Source: Paguma larvata (lineage: Eukaryota; Chordata; Mammalia; Carnivora; Viverridae). From it: DNA of 64,000 nucleotides. The notes beneath the pieces are model-generated. The model did no database searches, was not told the DNA's origin, and worked only from the letters and a program-made list of their open reading frames with translations. Within the stretch, counting starts at the first letter, position 1. The number at the start of each line of letters is the position of its first letter. The position numbers and the translations under genes are program-made. This document shows positions 20,901-32,309 of this stretch, piece after piece. The DNA lies in contig CM057831.1 of assembly GCA_030068075.1 (NCBI GenBank), positions 10,893,370 through 10,957,369 of the forward strand, given 5' to 3'.

Positions 20901-23728
20901 CTTTTTAATCTGTGCTCTCTGAGAAATAAATTTACCAACTAAAATACAGTGTTTGTGTACAGAGTACTGATTTAAGAAAAAAGAAGAACGAGGGGCGCCT
21001 GGGTGGCTCAGTTGGTTAAGCATCCGACTTCAGCTCAGGTCATGATCTCACGGTTCGTGACCTCGAGCTCCCCTCCAGGCTTCGCGCTGACCGTGTAGAG
21101 CCTGCATGGGAGTCTCTCTCCCTCTCTCTCTGCCCCCCACTCGCTTGCATCCTTTCACTCTCAAACATAAAATTTTTTTTTTAAGATGTAATATCTGTGT
21201 GTTGAAGATAATTTTAAAGACACACAAGACTGTGTGCTTTCTGATAGCCTCATCTTCTGTGTAGAAGAATTGTCTGTCAGAGCTTTGTGTCTGCTTGAAG
21301 GTTTACCCATGGCCCTAAGCACAAAGGATGATACAGATAGTAATTCCAAGGGCAGTGAAATGCCCAAATACAGGAAGCTAATAATAGGAAAAGTACCACG
21401 AGCCTTAGGTAATCCATCTGTCAGTAGCAGACACTTTATGGATGCTCAGGCATTTGTGCTGCCTTTTCACGTTTGTCTTGTAATATTTTTTATAAAATGC
21501 CTTTCTCTTGCTGAAATGACTACCATAGTCTCACATCTACCCTGGTTATTAACGGATTTTTTTTTCTCTGAAATCGTAAATACCTTGAGGAATTTCAGCA
21601 CAGTAATAGGTTTGAGTTTTGGCTACTCTGAACAATACTTGCAGGTTTTGTTGTTATTATTTGTGGTGTTTTGAAGGTGTAGCAGCTGGGCTTTTGTTAA
21701 GGAAAGATTTAATTCACATATTGATGAGGATACCAGAAATGGGCCCTAATTGGTATAATTCCATCTGGATTTGTGGCCAACATTGTGACAAGTTTTAATC
21801 TTAAGGATGCGGTTCTGTGTAGCTCCTTCTCTCCTCTTCTGCCCTTGTTCCCTCCAAATTTTCTGCTTTTACCAATATGGTTACCTTGCTGCTGTTCTCT
21901 TGCTTTTGAAGCCAGCTGCTAGTAACTTGACAGCTAACTAGGTTTGCCGTTCATAAATGAAGGACCGGTACGAGCCGGCCACTAGCAAAGTCACGGCATA
22001 ATTGCATGTGCTTCTAGCTTCCTGCCTGCCTGGGCGTCCCTGTGACACAGGTGTTCTGCGTCTTTAAAAGCCTCTTGTTACCAGGGAGCAGCTTTGACTT
22101 TTCACACCGGGTGCACATTTGGTGCAAGCCGTGAATGAATGTGATGCGTGAATAAACATTTGTGTCCAGCCCACACATCTGCTGCTTTCCGTCTCTGGTG
22201 AGTTCATCTTGGTTTTTTGTTTTGTTTTGTTTTGTTTTCCAGCTGCTGTGACTTACTCGAAGCCTCGATTGGCCACATTTTGGCACTATGCCAAGGTTGA
22301 GCTGGTTCCTCCAACCCCTGCTGAGATCCCTACAGCTATTCAGAGCTTGAAAAAAATAGTCAAGAGCGCTCAAACTGGTAGCTTCAAACAGCTCACAGTT
22401 AAGGTAACTCTAGGCTAAATGAAAACGTATGTGCGTAACAGAAAATGTCTTCCCTTGGGATTTTTCTGATTGTTTTGATTAATATATGTATTTTCCAGTG
22501 AGGCCGAAACCTACATAATGAGAGATAATCTCTTTCTTGACTGCTGAGAAAGATATTTACCTTTCTCATTTTGTCATCTGGGTTGAAATAATTCAGGCTA
22601 TTTTATGTCTTCATTTCCTATTAGTCTTATAACAAAGAAATGAGCATTTTCCTGGGCAGCTTTTTTCCCTCTCCTATTTTGGTTAATACACTGTAATACG
22701 ATGGCTTGCTTTGCTGATTCCATACTTTTTTTCAATCTGTAGTCCTGGAAATATTCCCAGTCTAGCCAAAAGATCACTTGGACTATATCACAATCAGGAG
22801 GCTAACACTCCCATGGAAGATAAAAATACCAAAACCTAGCAAGCATATCATGTAATATGCTTGAGCCAGACACAAGTTTCAAAAATCCTAAATAACTAAA
22901 TTACTGCTGCCTTTAGAATCCACATCCTGGAAAATACAGTTATTTCTCAGGAGACGTCCAATATTTCTGGTCTCTTTTGAAGGGGAAAATTAAAATTCGC
23001 ATCCAGGTACTTACAGGACAAGGCCCAGTTTTGTTGTGGAAAAGTATTTTTTTCAACTAGAACTTGTACGCAGCATTACTTTCAGGAGCCAGTCATGTGC
23101 TTTTTTTCTCTCAGGGCAATAAAACGTTGATCTGTGAAGCTGAGTATTCACTGAATACTTGGAAAGAGTTAAACCAAATAATAAATGAATGAAGGGGAAG
23201 ACCGAGCTCTTCATCTCTCAACAAATTCTCTTCGGCCAGGCAGAAATGTCTCTTCTGAGACTTGCATCCCTACAGCCATCCTTGCGTATGGATGCCCTGT
23301 CCAAATGTGTCAGCCCTTTCCAGGATGTGGGTTGTTTTAGGGCTCATAAAGTGTCTCATAAACTTATAATGAAAGGGTTAAGTCAGTTCAGCTCTTTAAA
23401 GAATGCTTTGAAAAAATTTATAAGCTCTGAACTACTTACCTTACATAATTGAAAGTTCAAGTGTCCTCAGCAGTTGAACAAAGTTAACATCAGTAATTCT
23501 CGACTTGGGCTAAAATTGCCCTCCAGATGAATAGCATCCTTATAGTCCCTGTTACTTAATTCTGGAAATGAATACTTTTAAGTATGCAAGGAAAAAAAAC
23601 GTACATTAAATTTGTGCTGCTTTTTTCAGGAAGCGCTGCTGAATGGTTTGGTGGCCACTGAGGTGTGGATGTGGTTTTATGTCGGCGAGATCATAGGCAA
23701 GCGTGGCCTCATTGGCTACAATGTTTGA
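17886..23728 (+). CDS. ATP5MG: ATP5MG, ATP synthase membrane subunit g
   Basis: Complete three-exon gene: 17886-17937, 22243-22403 and 23630-23728, joining to 103 codons plus TGA, the length of the human protein. Subunit g sits in the membrane Fo part of mitochondrial ATP synthase, where with subunit e it supports dimers and crista shape. The sequence begins [17 protein letters not shown]. It continues through the conserved KPRLATFW and [12 protein letters not shown] stretches. The C-terminal membrane helix carries the GxxxG-like region, VGEIIGKRG, and the protein ends GYNV. The start ATG has a strong context (A at -3, G at +4). All splice sites are GT-AG and there are no breaks. A retrocopy is excluded because introns are present. 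It differs from remembered human sequence at a few residues only. Confidence 0.97.
19315..19427 (+). repeat. Short old-type carnivore tRNA SINE
   Basis: GGGGATCATGGCTGGCTCAG head, GTTTGAGCCCCACATTGGGT B-box region and GATTACCCGAAAATAAAGTC tail. Confidence 0.85.
19452..19633 (+). repeat. SINEC, diverged
   Basis: GGCATGCCCGGGTGGCTTAG head, shortened CT-rich part and A15 tail. AAAATCTT lies on both sides. Confidence 0.85.
19665..19725 (+). repeat. SINEC, truncated
   Basis: Only the head GGGTGCCTGGCTGGCTCAGT and about 40 more bases remain before the AC microsatellite. Confidence 0.8.
19726..19762. repeat. (AC)n microsatellite
   Basis: About 18 AC units with one AG interruption, followed by CCA and CAA units. 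It sits at the end of a truncated SINE. Confidence 0.9.
20724..20855 (-). repeat. SINEC, truncated, minus strand
   Basis: AGCGGGCTCCACGCTATCAG through GCTTAACCGACCGAGCCCC. It reads as the head half of the SINE in reverse. Confidence 0.85.
20992..21182 (+). repeat. SINEC, full length
   Basis: GGGGCGCCTGGGTGGCTCAG head, CT-rich part and TCAAACATAAAATTTTTT tail. Confidence 0.93.
22243..22403 (+). CDS. ATP5MG: ATP5MG coding exon 2
   Basis: Encodes [18 protein letters not shown] through [11 protein letters not shown]. The acceptor follows an unusual tract built from TTTTG units and ending TTTTCCAG. The donor is AAG|GTAACT and ends in phase 0. Confidence 0.97.
22404..23629 (+). other. ATP5MG: ATP5MG intron 2, no repeats recognised
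   Basis: 1.2-kb intron with no SINE. An open frame of 87 codons at 23189-23452 has no recognisable content and is not supported as a gene. Confidence 0.7.
23630..23728 (+). CDS. ATP5MG: ATP5MG coding exon 3 and stop
   Basis: Encodes [12 protein letters not shown], then [20 protein letters not shown] and TGA at 23726-23728. This is the single membrane helix of subunit g. The acceptor is GCTGCTTTTTTCAG. Confidence 0.97.
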   Translation, partial: EALLNGLVATEVWMWFYVGEIIGKRGLIGYNV

Positions 23729-23807
23729 AGACCAATCTTTAACATCTGTGTATATTTGGTTTGTTACTTGAGTGTTTTCGGACCATGTGTGATCAGACTG
23801 GTATTTG

Positions 23808-23813
23808 AATAAA
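23808..23813 (+). terminator. ATP5MG: ATP5MG poly(A) signal
   Basis: AATAAA lies 80 bases after the stop codon, followed by a GT-containing stretch at 23835-23845. This gives the short 3' UTR expected of this gene. Confidence 0.85.
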
Positions 23814-24468
23814 ATAAGATAATGTATCAAAATCAGTGTTTTCTCTATCAGACACTACTACGTGGAAAGACCACCACAGTTTCTCTTGATAATAAGATGA
23901 GTTTTCTTTTGCTTTAATACAGTAGTACAGCTCCAAGTGCGTGTGTTTTGCTCAGCCTAAAACGGAAAGGACATATGTGAATATCCCAGCCTGGTATATA
24001 CATTTATGAGGATAATTTGAACAACAGATTAACATTCTGATTTGAGTGTTTGAAATGGATGGTAAATTTGTTATTTCCAGAATAGTCCAGAGAAAGACTT
24101 GGGAAAACTAGAACTTACTACAGTAGGAAAAATAGTAATACCACGTGCCAAACCGATATAGTTAAATTGTGTCCATAATAATAACAAAATTTGGATGGTT
24201 TCTCTTTGGCAAAATCAGAGAGAGAACTTTTGATAACATCTGTGTTTATCAATCCTGGAGTACTTGGTGATACTCTAAGTATCTTTGTAACATCGTTAAC
24301 ACCAGGACATAGCCAATGCGAGCCAGGACCTACATTTTTAATCTAATTTTGATGTGTGTTATATTATTAATCTATTCGGGGTTTTTTTGTTTTTCAGTTT
24401 TATGATTTTTAGACCCTATCTTTGCATAAATAAGATGCCCTGTGGATATTTAAATAGTTACAATTTCA

Positions 24469-24680
24469 GGGCGCCTGGGTGGCTCAGTCGGTTAAGCATC
24501 TGACTTCGGCTCAGGTCGTGATCTCGCTGTTCCCGAGTTCGAGCCCCGCAGCGGGCTTTGTGCTGACAGCTCAGAGCCTGGAGCCTGGTTCAGATTCTAT
24601 GTCTCCCCTTCTCCCTCTGCTCCTCTCCCACTCATACTCTGTCTCTCTCTCTTGGAAATAAGGAAACATTTAAAATAAAT
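24469..24680 (+). repeat. SINEC, full length
   Basis: GGGCGCCTGGGTGGCTCAGT head and TTGGAAATAAGGAAACATTT tail. It is the nearest SINE downstream of ATP5MG. Confidence 0.93.
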
Positions 24681-25639
24681 AGTGAAAATATATTCTCATC
24701 TATGGGTCTAAATAATCCATTATACCCTGAAATAAATAGAAATGATTGCTGTCTGCCTGTCTTCTTGAGCTGTTTCATTGAGCATAGAGAAGAGACTTAA
24801 TCATTTGTTGACCTCTCTGGGGTTAATACCATCTTTGAATGCTTTATTGGTATGTTTCTAAGTCCATTATAACTCTGTCGCAACCACTGCAAAACGTGTT
24901 TTACCAGCCGACAATGACCAAAAGGTGGTTGCATGCTGGAAAAGCAGCCTGGCTCCCCATCTAGTATCACTTCTGTAATAGTGCTAGACCTCGATCCAGT
25001 CATTTGTCCACTGCATTGGGGAACTGCTGACGCTGAGCGAGTAGAGGGCACAGTTTTCCTCCGTGATCGGCAGGAAAGTCAGCACAGAGGCCGCTGCTCT
25101 TTTGAGTGCTCTTTTGAAGTGATGCCTGACTTACCACTTCTTGCAGTAATCACAGGTGGTCAAAACCGAAACTACCTCTTCAAAAGGCGTTTGGTAACTT
25201 AAAATACGCATTGCAAAAGACCGAGAACCACTGACTACTGCAATAATGGTGATCTTTATGAGTTTCTCCATTTCATACAGTGAGTATTAAAATTAACAAA
25301 AACATAAATTTCAAGGTGTGGAAGCAGCTAGCACTAATAACCTGCCAGGCATGGTAGATTCGTGACGTGTAATGTAATTTTTTTCAACCATCTGGTCACC
25401 CCAGAAAGTCCTCAAAATAAACATTTACTGCTCACTTCACTGCAACTTCCTTACAGCACACCTCTGATGTGTGGTGGCTAATCGTGCATGTATCATGTTT
25501 TCTTAGGTTAAAATAGCAGTGGGCTCCTTTAAATGGCAACTTCACTAGCCAGTTAAATCCCAAATGTCTTCTCTCTGCCCTCCTAAATCCCAAATGTCTT
25601 CTCTCCCAGTAAAGAGCCATCACGGCTGACTTTCACTGA

Positions 25640-26200
25640 GTTAGCGTGTGCCCGGTGATCGCCACAGACAACTCGGATACGTAACGGCGCACCTCCCAAA
25701 TGCAGGCCCTGTGCTGAGTGGGAGAAACCGTAAACGAGACTCGATGTTCCCTGTTCCACGAGGTGCCTGGTCTGGCGAGACAGCTGATTAAGCGTGCAGT
25801 TACAGTAACGTGAGCAGTGCTGTGATGAGGGAAGTGGAAGGTATGCTTGGAAGAGTCTAACCCAGATTCGCGAAGGGGGTTCAAGGGAGACTGTCAGAGG
25901 AACTGCTATCAAAAGCAAACCAGAAGGGTAAGAGTTAGCCAAGAATGGAACGTGGTACTCTGGGCAGGTAGAACAGCCAGTGTCAAAGCTGTGAAGTCGG
26001 GGAACGTCTCTCGGAGGTTCTGAGAGAACAGAAGTGTGACCGCATCCGCCAGGTCGTAGTAGTGACGTGAGACCAGAGAATGGGGACCAGATGGTGAGGT
26101 GCCTTTATGCCTTAACTGAGGACTGGACTGTCTCAAGGCCAGTGAATGGAGAACCGTTGAAGACTTTCAACAAGGCCCAATTTCTGCCCTCAGTTTGTGT
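25640..26200 (-). repeat. LINE-2 3' end, minus strand
   Basis: GCAGGCCCTGTGCTGAGTGG (25701), CAGTTACAGTAACGTGAGCA (25797) and CCAGTGAATGGAGAACCGTT GAAG (26140) read as the reverse complement of diverged L2 3' sequence. Confidence 0.55.
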
Positions 26201-26308
26201 GGCCCAGCAGCAGCAGGTGACAGGCTAGGACAGAAACATGCATGGGGGGCATGGAAGAGTACAGGTGGTCCCGTACTTCTTTGCAGAGGCAGAAATAGAG
26301 CTACTTTT

Positions 26309-26479
26309 GGGGTGCGTGGGTGGCTCAGTCAGTTAAGCATCTGACTCGAGTTCAGCTCACGTCAGGATCTCACGATTCATGGGATCGATCCCTGTGTCGG
26401 GCTGTGTGCTGACCGTGCCTGCTTGGATTCTCTCTCTGCCTCTCTCATCTCAAAATAAATTAAAAAAAAAAAAAAAAAG
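26309..26479 (+). repeat. SINEC, with internal deletion
   Basis: GGGGTGCGTGGGTGGCTCAG head, a short CT-rich part and A17 tail. Confidence 0.9.
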
Positions 26480-27616
26480 ATACTCTTAGTGCAAGGCTTC
26501 ATGAGGAGAGGGGAGATTATAGTTTCTGAAGTTCAAGCCAATTCTACATGTATGCCAGTCACTATGGTCCAAAGATAATGCTTTCTAAGAAAACCGCTTT
26601 ATAAAAAATCCTTCACAAATTCACTAAATACAAGCCTTTTTATGAGGCTTTCATTTCGAGATCACATTGGATACGAAACTGTCCTCATTGCCTACTTAAC
26701 CCTCTGTTCTGTCCATGTCACGTTCCTCTCCTTGGTTAACTGGGTCTTTTCCACTCCTCTCTCACATACCCAAGTTTCTTCTGCTTTGATTTCTAGGGCT
26801 AGTTCCGTACAGTTCACTTCCTCCATATTTCATCATCGTTCGGGGTTTGACATTCTCAAAACTCTTGCCACCGCCTCCTTTCACCCTCCACTTTCCTCTG
26901 AGGCAAGGGGCATAAACGAAAGACCCATTTAACAGGAATTCAGTAGCAGAAACATTAAATGATTTGGCTAGGATCCCATGAGTAACAGGTAGTGGCGCCA
27001 TACGTTGGGCCCAGGTGGTGATGGCGTGGTATGGTCTATACCCTGACCACCTGGTAGACCTACCTCCGTTGTATCTTCACAGTTCTTACTAGTTTGTATA
27101 CTCTCAGGCCTGTTTTGCCCTCCTCTCAAGCTACCGAAGCTTGCTTGTCCCGTCAAATGTCACCCTACCTAATCTTAGGTAGGGTCATATTTAGCTTTGG
27201 AGGACTTAAGATTTCCTAATTGGTGTCACTTTTATTTCTTTCAGAACGTGAATTGGGACCATTGTGAGCGCTCAGAGTAAATACAGTGGCAATTCCACCA
27301 GAGAGTCTTAGAAGGGAATTAACCAGCTTACCTACTAGCAATAAAATATTGACGTGTAAGACCCTGGACAACCTGCCTGTAGGCAGCCGTGCCTTAATCT
27401 CATTCTGCTGCCAACCACTGCGTCAGCCACTCAATTTCCAACCCAGCCCCATAAAAGCTAGCTTTAAATCTCATCAAATCATACATCCACTATCCCTGAT
27501 TGTTGCAGTTCAACAGTCACCAAACTGCTACTTGACAGTTTTTTTCTCCTGGCTCACTGTCGCTTTGCAAAACTACTTCTGTCTTATTAATTGAGAATTT
27601 CAACATACACGTGGAT

Positions 27617-27789
27617 CAGTAGTTTTCAGAGCACGGTCCCTGGGCACAGCAGCAGCAATATCACCAGAAGACTTAGAAATAAAAATTCTCAGACTCGACC
27701 TAGCAATCCTGAGGATGGAATGGGGCAATCTCTGTTTTAATTGGCTCTCCATGTAATTCTGATACATGCTAAAGTTTGAAAACGATTGA
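27617..27789. repeat. MER5A (hAT-Charlie, non-autonomous DNA transposon)
   Basis: Both ends resemble the MER5A inverted termini: CAGTAGTTTTCAGAGCACGG at the left and GCTAAAGTTTGAAAACGATTG at the right. AGAAATAAAAATTCTCAGAC and GTAATTCTGATACATGCTAA lie between them. Confidence 0.8.
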
Positions 27790-28370
27790 CACAAATGATC
27801 CAACAAACTGGCCTCTTGGTTCCTATTAAAGTCCGTTGATGAGATCTTTCACCTTCCCTGGGCACTCATCCCCATGCCGTTAACCAAGGTTTTCAAACCA
27901 CTCCACAGTGTGAACTTTCATACATCCCTCTGACCACCTATTATCTTGCCAGCCCATTTCCTCTAATACGCCAGCTACATTCATTTGGAGTCACTGTGAC
28001 CATCAATACATTGATGCTACCATCTACCTCACCATCCTGATGTCCTCCTTTCCTTCCTCACCCAACTTCTATTCCATGGTCAGTCATGATCCCTCTCCTG
28101 AAGACATCCCCATCGTCCTTGCCTCTCACTTTGTTGTGCCCCTCTGCCAAACGACCACCTTGGTTAAGTCTATGTGCTCTGCACTTGCGCCCACATAGCT
28201 GGATGTCGCTGGAGAAAACAACTAAGGTGACTGCTCTCACTAATAATATAAATTCCTGATCAGAACCTTAACATTTAATGCCACGTGACAGGCATACTGT
28301 ATTTCACTGAGCCATGATTATTTCTGTCCACAGATGACTTTGCTTCCTACTTCACCAAGAAAATTGAAGT

Positions 28371-28462
28371 GGGGCACTGCATGCAACTCTTGATCTTGGG
28401 GTCATGAGTTTGAGCCCCACATGGGTGTAGAGATTACTTAAATAAAACTTAAAAAAAAAAAA
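28371..28462 (+). repeat. Short old-type carnivore tRNA SINE, 5' reduced
   Basis: CTTGATCTTGGGGTCATGAG, GTTTGAGCCCCACATGGGTG and GATTACTTAAATAAAAC with A12 tail. It interrupts the LINE-2. Confidence 0.83.
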
Positions 28463-29894
28463 GGAAACAATTGGAGAGCTTCCATTGACTCCCACAATAT
28501 CATCTCCTTATTACTGTCTGCACCCGTGTATATACCCCATCTTGCCTGTATTGGTTTGTTCATGCTCCTTCGTAAAGCCACTCCCTCTGTTCATTGTCTT
28601 TGTGCCATAATTTCTCCCCTTTCCGACATCATTTTCTCTCCCTACTCCGTTGTTCCTAAGAGTGTATACATATGCTGTCACCTAGCCCATCTTATTACTA
28701 ACTCAGCCCCCTTATTACTAACTCAGCAAACCATCTCAAAAGTTACCAATACTGTCTCTAATTCCTGTTCTCTCTTGAGCCCCCTCCAGTCAGGTTTCAT
28801 TCCTACCCCCACTGGACCTGCTCTCCTTACACATTAAATGCAAGAGTCCATTCTCAATCCTCATTTTGTTCGACCTTTCAGCAGTATTTGGCCCCTCTGA
28901 ATATCTCTTCCTGCTTGATGCACTTTCTGATACACTTGACTTCCAGAGCTTTCCTCTGGCCTTCCTTCTTCCTTGTTTGCTCACTTCTCAGATTCCTTTT
29001 CTGGTTCTTCCTTTCTCTGGCTTCCTATCTTGGGAATATCTCAGAGATAAGGCTCGGTCCTTTCTCTGTATTCATTCCATTGGTGATCTCATCCAGTCCC
29101 GTGGTTTTAAGGAACATCTATACACTGATGACTCTCAAATTTGTATCTCGAGTTCCTACCTCTCCCCTGAACTCTAAACATATATCCAACTGCCCATCTG
29201 ATACCTCTACAAGCTGCACGTGTTTAATCGACACCTCGCACTTACGGCCAAAATCGAACTCTGATCGCCTTCGCCACCCCCACCAGAAAGCTGGTCACGG
29301 TTTTCTCCCTCTCAGCTCATGGCAACTCCATCCTTCCAGTTGCTCAGGCTAGTCATCTTCGACTCCTATTTCCCATATTCTATACCACTCCACCAAGAAG
29401 TCCTCTTGGTTCTACTTCAAAAGATACCCAGAATCTGTCCCTTCGTACCACCTCCGCTGCTAACACCAAGGCACTGCCATCTCCCACTGGGATTACTGAA
29501 ATGACCTCTTAAATGGCTTCCCGCCTCCAAGCTTGCCTGTCCACAGTCTATTCTTCACATCATTCAGGGTGATGCCATCCAAAAGTCAGACCGTGTCAGT
29601 CCTCTGCTCAGAACCCTTCAGTGGCCTCCACCTCACTCAAGTTCAAAGCTAAAATCCTGACAGGGGGACTACAAGGCCCAACAAGATCTGGCTTTCTATC
29701 TTGTGTCCGACCTCTCTTCTCCTTTCTCATACTGCTACACTGGTCTCCTTGTTCTCCCTCAAACATGTCTCCTTCAGCACTGGCTGGTCCCTAGGCTTGA
29801 AATACTGCTCCCCAAGCTATCTCCAGGGCTGGCTCCCTTCCCATGTTCAGTGTTTTCATTGTGGGCTTCCCCAACCATGCTAATTACAATTCCA

Positions 29895-29907
29895 AGACTG
29901 CCTCCCT

Positions 29908-29949
<42 letters not shown>

Positions 29950-29976
29950 AATAAACATTAAAAAAACTTTTTTTAA
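29895..29976 (+). repeat. SINEC 3' remnant with (TC)n
   Basis: CCTCCCTCCCTC then about 20 TC units to 29946, followed by the SINE tail CAAAAATAAACATTAAAAAA. The tRNA-like head is missing. Confidence 0.8.
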
Positions 29977-32114
29977 TCTGTTTGTTCACTGATACATTCC
30001 AAGCTCCAAGCTCATAGAAGTCGCTCACTACAGATGTGATGAATAAGCTAATTCACCCTTCAGTGATCGCATACGTTTATAAACTGTTGGTCTTTCTGCC
30101 TCCATCCTGCCTCGTTCGACCTGGCGCATCCCCGTTCCACTCCAGAAGTCTCTTCTGATTTTCCCAAACTGCTGCTTTTTGGCCCTCCCGTTGGCCTCTT
30201 AACAACACGTACCCTTGTACTCTAATGACAGGTCTACATTTGTTTGCTTTTTAAGGAAGGTACAATATCTAACTCACCTTCGTAATCCTAGCCTATCGCA
30301 TTATCTATCTGGCTTGTATATCGTAGGTTTTCAAACAATGAAACAGCAAACTCTCCTTACTGTGTTTGGTACCGGCTTGACAAACAGCAGACTTCAGTGG
30401 CGGTTTGCCACAGAGGGAGATGCAGGCCTGGGGGACTCATTTCCTGAAGGCCTGCAGGCTGAGCCTGCTACAGAGCCCATGCCAGCTGAGTCACTCCTGC
30501 GTCTCAGCCTCTAACTCTGAAACCGCGATTGGGATCCCTGATTAAAAGCCCCTCACTGAGAAAGGTGAGCGCTGTCCTGCTTGGGCACAGGGCCTGGGAG
30601 GAAAGAACGAGAGGGTGGGCAGCAGATCTCTTCTAGAAAACCTAGCTCAAAATCTGAGAAGTGCAGAAATGGCTAGGATCTAGCCATTGTAACTCTTTTC
30701 TTGGGCCAAGCCTGCATTTCTGGATTTATATCCTTAGTATTACTGAACTGAAAGAAGCACGTCATAGACAGGTTTATAAGCCCACACTCGTCCTCATAGG
30801 CCTTACACATACAGCCTATGGATGGCTTTTTATAGGAATTCTTTGTTGACTTGCAAAGTGAGAAAGGTTATCTTTAGAGGCTCCAAGTTTTAATGCATTC
30901 CAGTGTTGTCAAAACCAAGAGCAATTAAAACACTGTTGTGTGGTTTCAAATTAGAGCCTGCTTGTTAAAAGGGCTATTGTTTCCCCTAAGGACAGCCCGC
31001 ATTTTTACCTTGATGTCATCTCGCTTGGGGTCTCAGGGGGTAGGGAACTTCATAGAACAAGTGAATAAACAGACGTCCGAGGTAACAGTGAAGTCTAAGG
31101 TGACGATGGGAAATTAGTTACCAATTTTAATGACCTTCGGGTGGAGTCATGGCATCAAAGCCACGTAAGCCCAGGCCTGGATAAACAAATCAGTAACATC
31201 AGCCAAATAAATGTGAAGTCAAAAGTATTCTGATCATCATTGCTTTACCCTGGACGGTGTTAGGATGTCGTCTGTTTCGGATATACTCGTAAGGAGAAGT
31301 ATGCTGTATTATGGGATACCCACATTACTACGACTTTGGGGAAACTATTTTCCACTTCACCCAAGGCTCCAAATTTCACCCCCGCTGCACTGAGGATAAA
31401 CACAGAAGCCAAATGGCCCTGGATTTGGGACCCTTGAGTTTGTTTGCTCTGCCATCGCCATCTGACTCTTTGTCCCAGAAGAAAGCTGCCTGTAAAGACT
31501 GAGTAATAGCCTCTCCAAGTGATCCGTGGAAAGAACACGAATCAGCAACAAAACCTTTTTTTTTTTCTCTCTCTCTCTCTCTTAAGACGGTATCTATAGC
31601 TGCATGTTTTCCTTATTTGTCCATCTCGGCGACAGCAAAGACCTCGTGCAGGTTAACAGAGGTCACTCGCCTTAGAAGATGTGAAACGAGATGTCACCCT
31701 CCTCACTTTCCACTGCAAAATGGAATGAGGTCCACCCATTTGCCTGAGGTGAGTGAGTCCGGGACAGAGGACCGAAATGCAGGACTTAATTCCTGGTCTC
31801 CTCACCCGAAAGCACGCCCTCCCTCCCTCGGTGATTGTACTGTGAGTGGCAGGAATGGGAAAGGGGATGGTTTACTTTTTATATTTTTATTCAGAAACTT
31901 ACTTACATCTGAACTCTAACGCACATGTAAGACACTCCATTTAAACTCTAGCAGGAGCGAGTGATGATTCTTAACGTATGATATGCGTTGGAGCCTCAGA
32001 CTCCATGATTTTTCCTGGATCTTAAGCAATAGAATTGGCCTAGGTGTTAATAGGGCTCAAAGCAGAGAAGAGTCAGGCTAAAGAGGAGAGGCTAAAACCT
32101 AATCCTAAACATCT

Positions 32115-32309
32115 TTTTTTTTTTTTAAGTTTATTTATTTTGAGAGAGAGAGAGAGTATGAGTAGGGGAGGGGCAGAGAGAGGGAGACAGAGAATCCCAA
32201 GCCGTCCACTAGTGTGGAGTGCCATGCGGGGCTCAGGAACCGTGGGATCATGACCCCAGCTGAAACCAAGCGTCGGACCCTCAACTGACCGAGCCACCCG
32301 GGCGCCCCC
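32115..32309 (-). repeat. SINEC, full length, minus strand
   Basis: T run, GAGAGAG stretch and GAGCCACCCGGGCGCCCCC end. TCCTAAACATCTT and TTCTAAACGTCTT flank it. Confidence 0.93.

Larger units (their letters stand above)
17938..22242 (+). other. ATP5MG: ATP5MG intron 1
   Basis: 4.3-kb intron. The first 320 bp belong to the CpG island. SINE copies and the AC repeat are listed separately. Stretches 18260-19310, 19800-20720 and 21190-22200 hold no exon or repeat I can name. Confidence 0.8.
27830..30330 (+). repeat. LINE-2/CR1-clade element, ORF2 and 3' end
   Basis: Runs from the ORF2 middle to the 3' tail and is broken by SINEs at 28371 and 29895. Reading frame 28866-29177 retains FDLSAVFG (reverse-transcriptase motif A position, DLSAAFDTVDH in intact relatives) and HLYTDDSQI (motif C, YxDD type). 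Downstream phrases such as CTGCTCAGAACCCTTCAGTG GCCTCCA (29606) are typical of the L2 3' half. It is not a host gene, because frames shift repeatedly. Placement within the L2/CR1 group is from memory. Confidence 0.75.

Noticed and set aside
21234..21674. 146-codon frame in ATP5MG intron 1
   Set aside because: Intronic, no recognisable domain, no splice or promoter context. It is consistent with chance.
31260..31538. 92-codon minus-strand frame at 31.3-31.5 kb
   Set aside because: No recognisable residues, no splice sites and no CpG promoter nearby.
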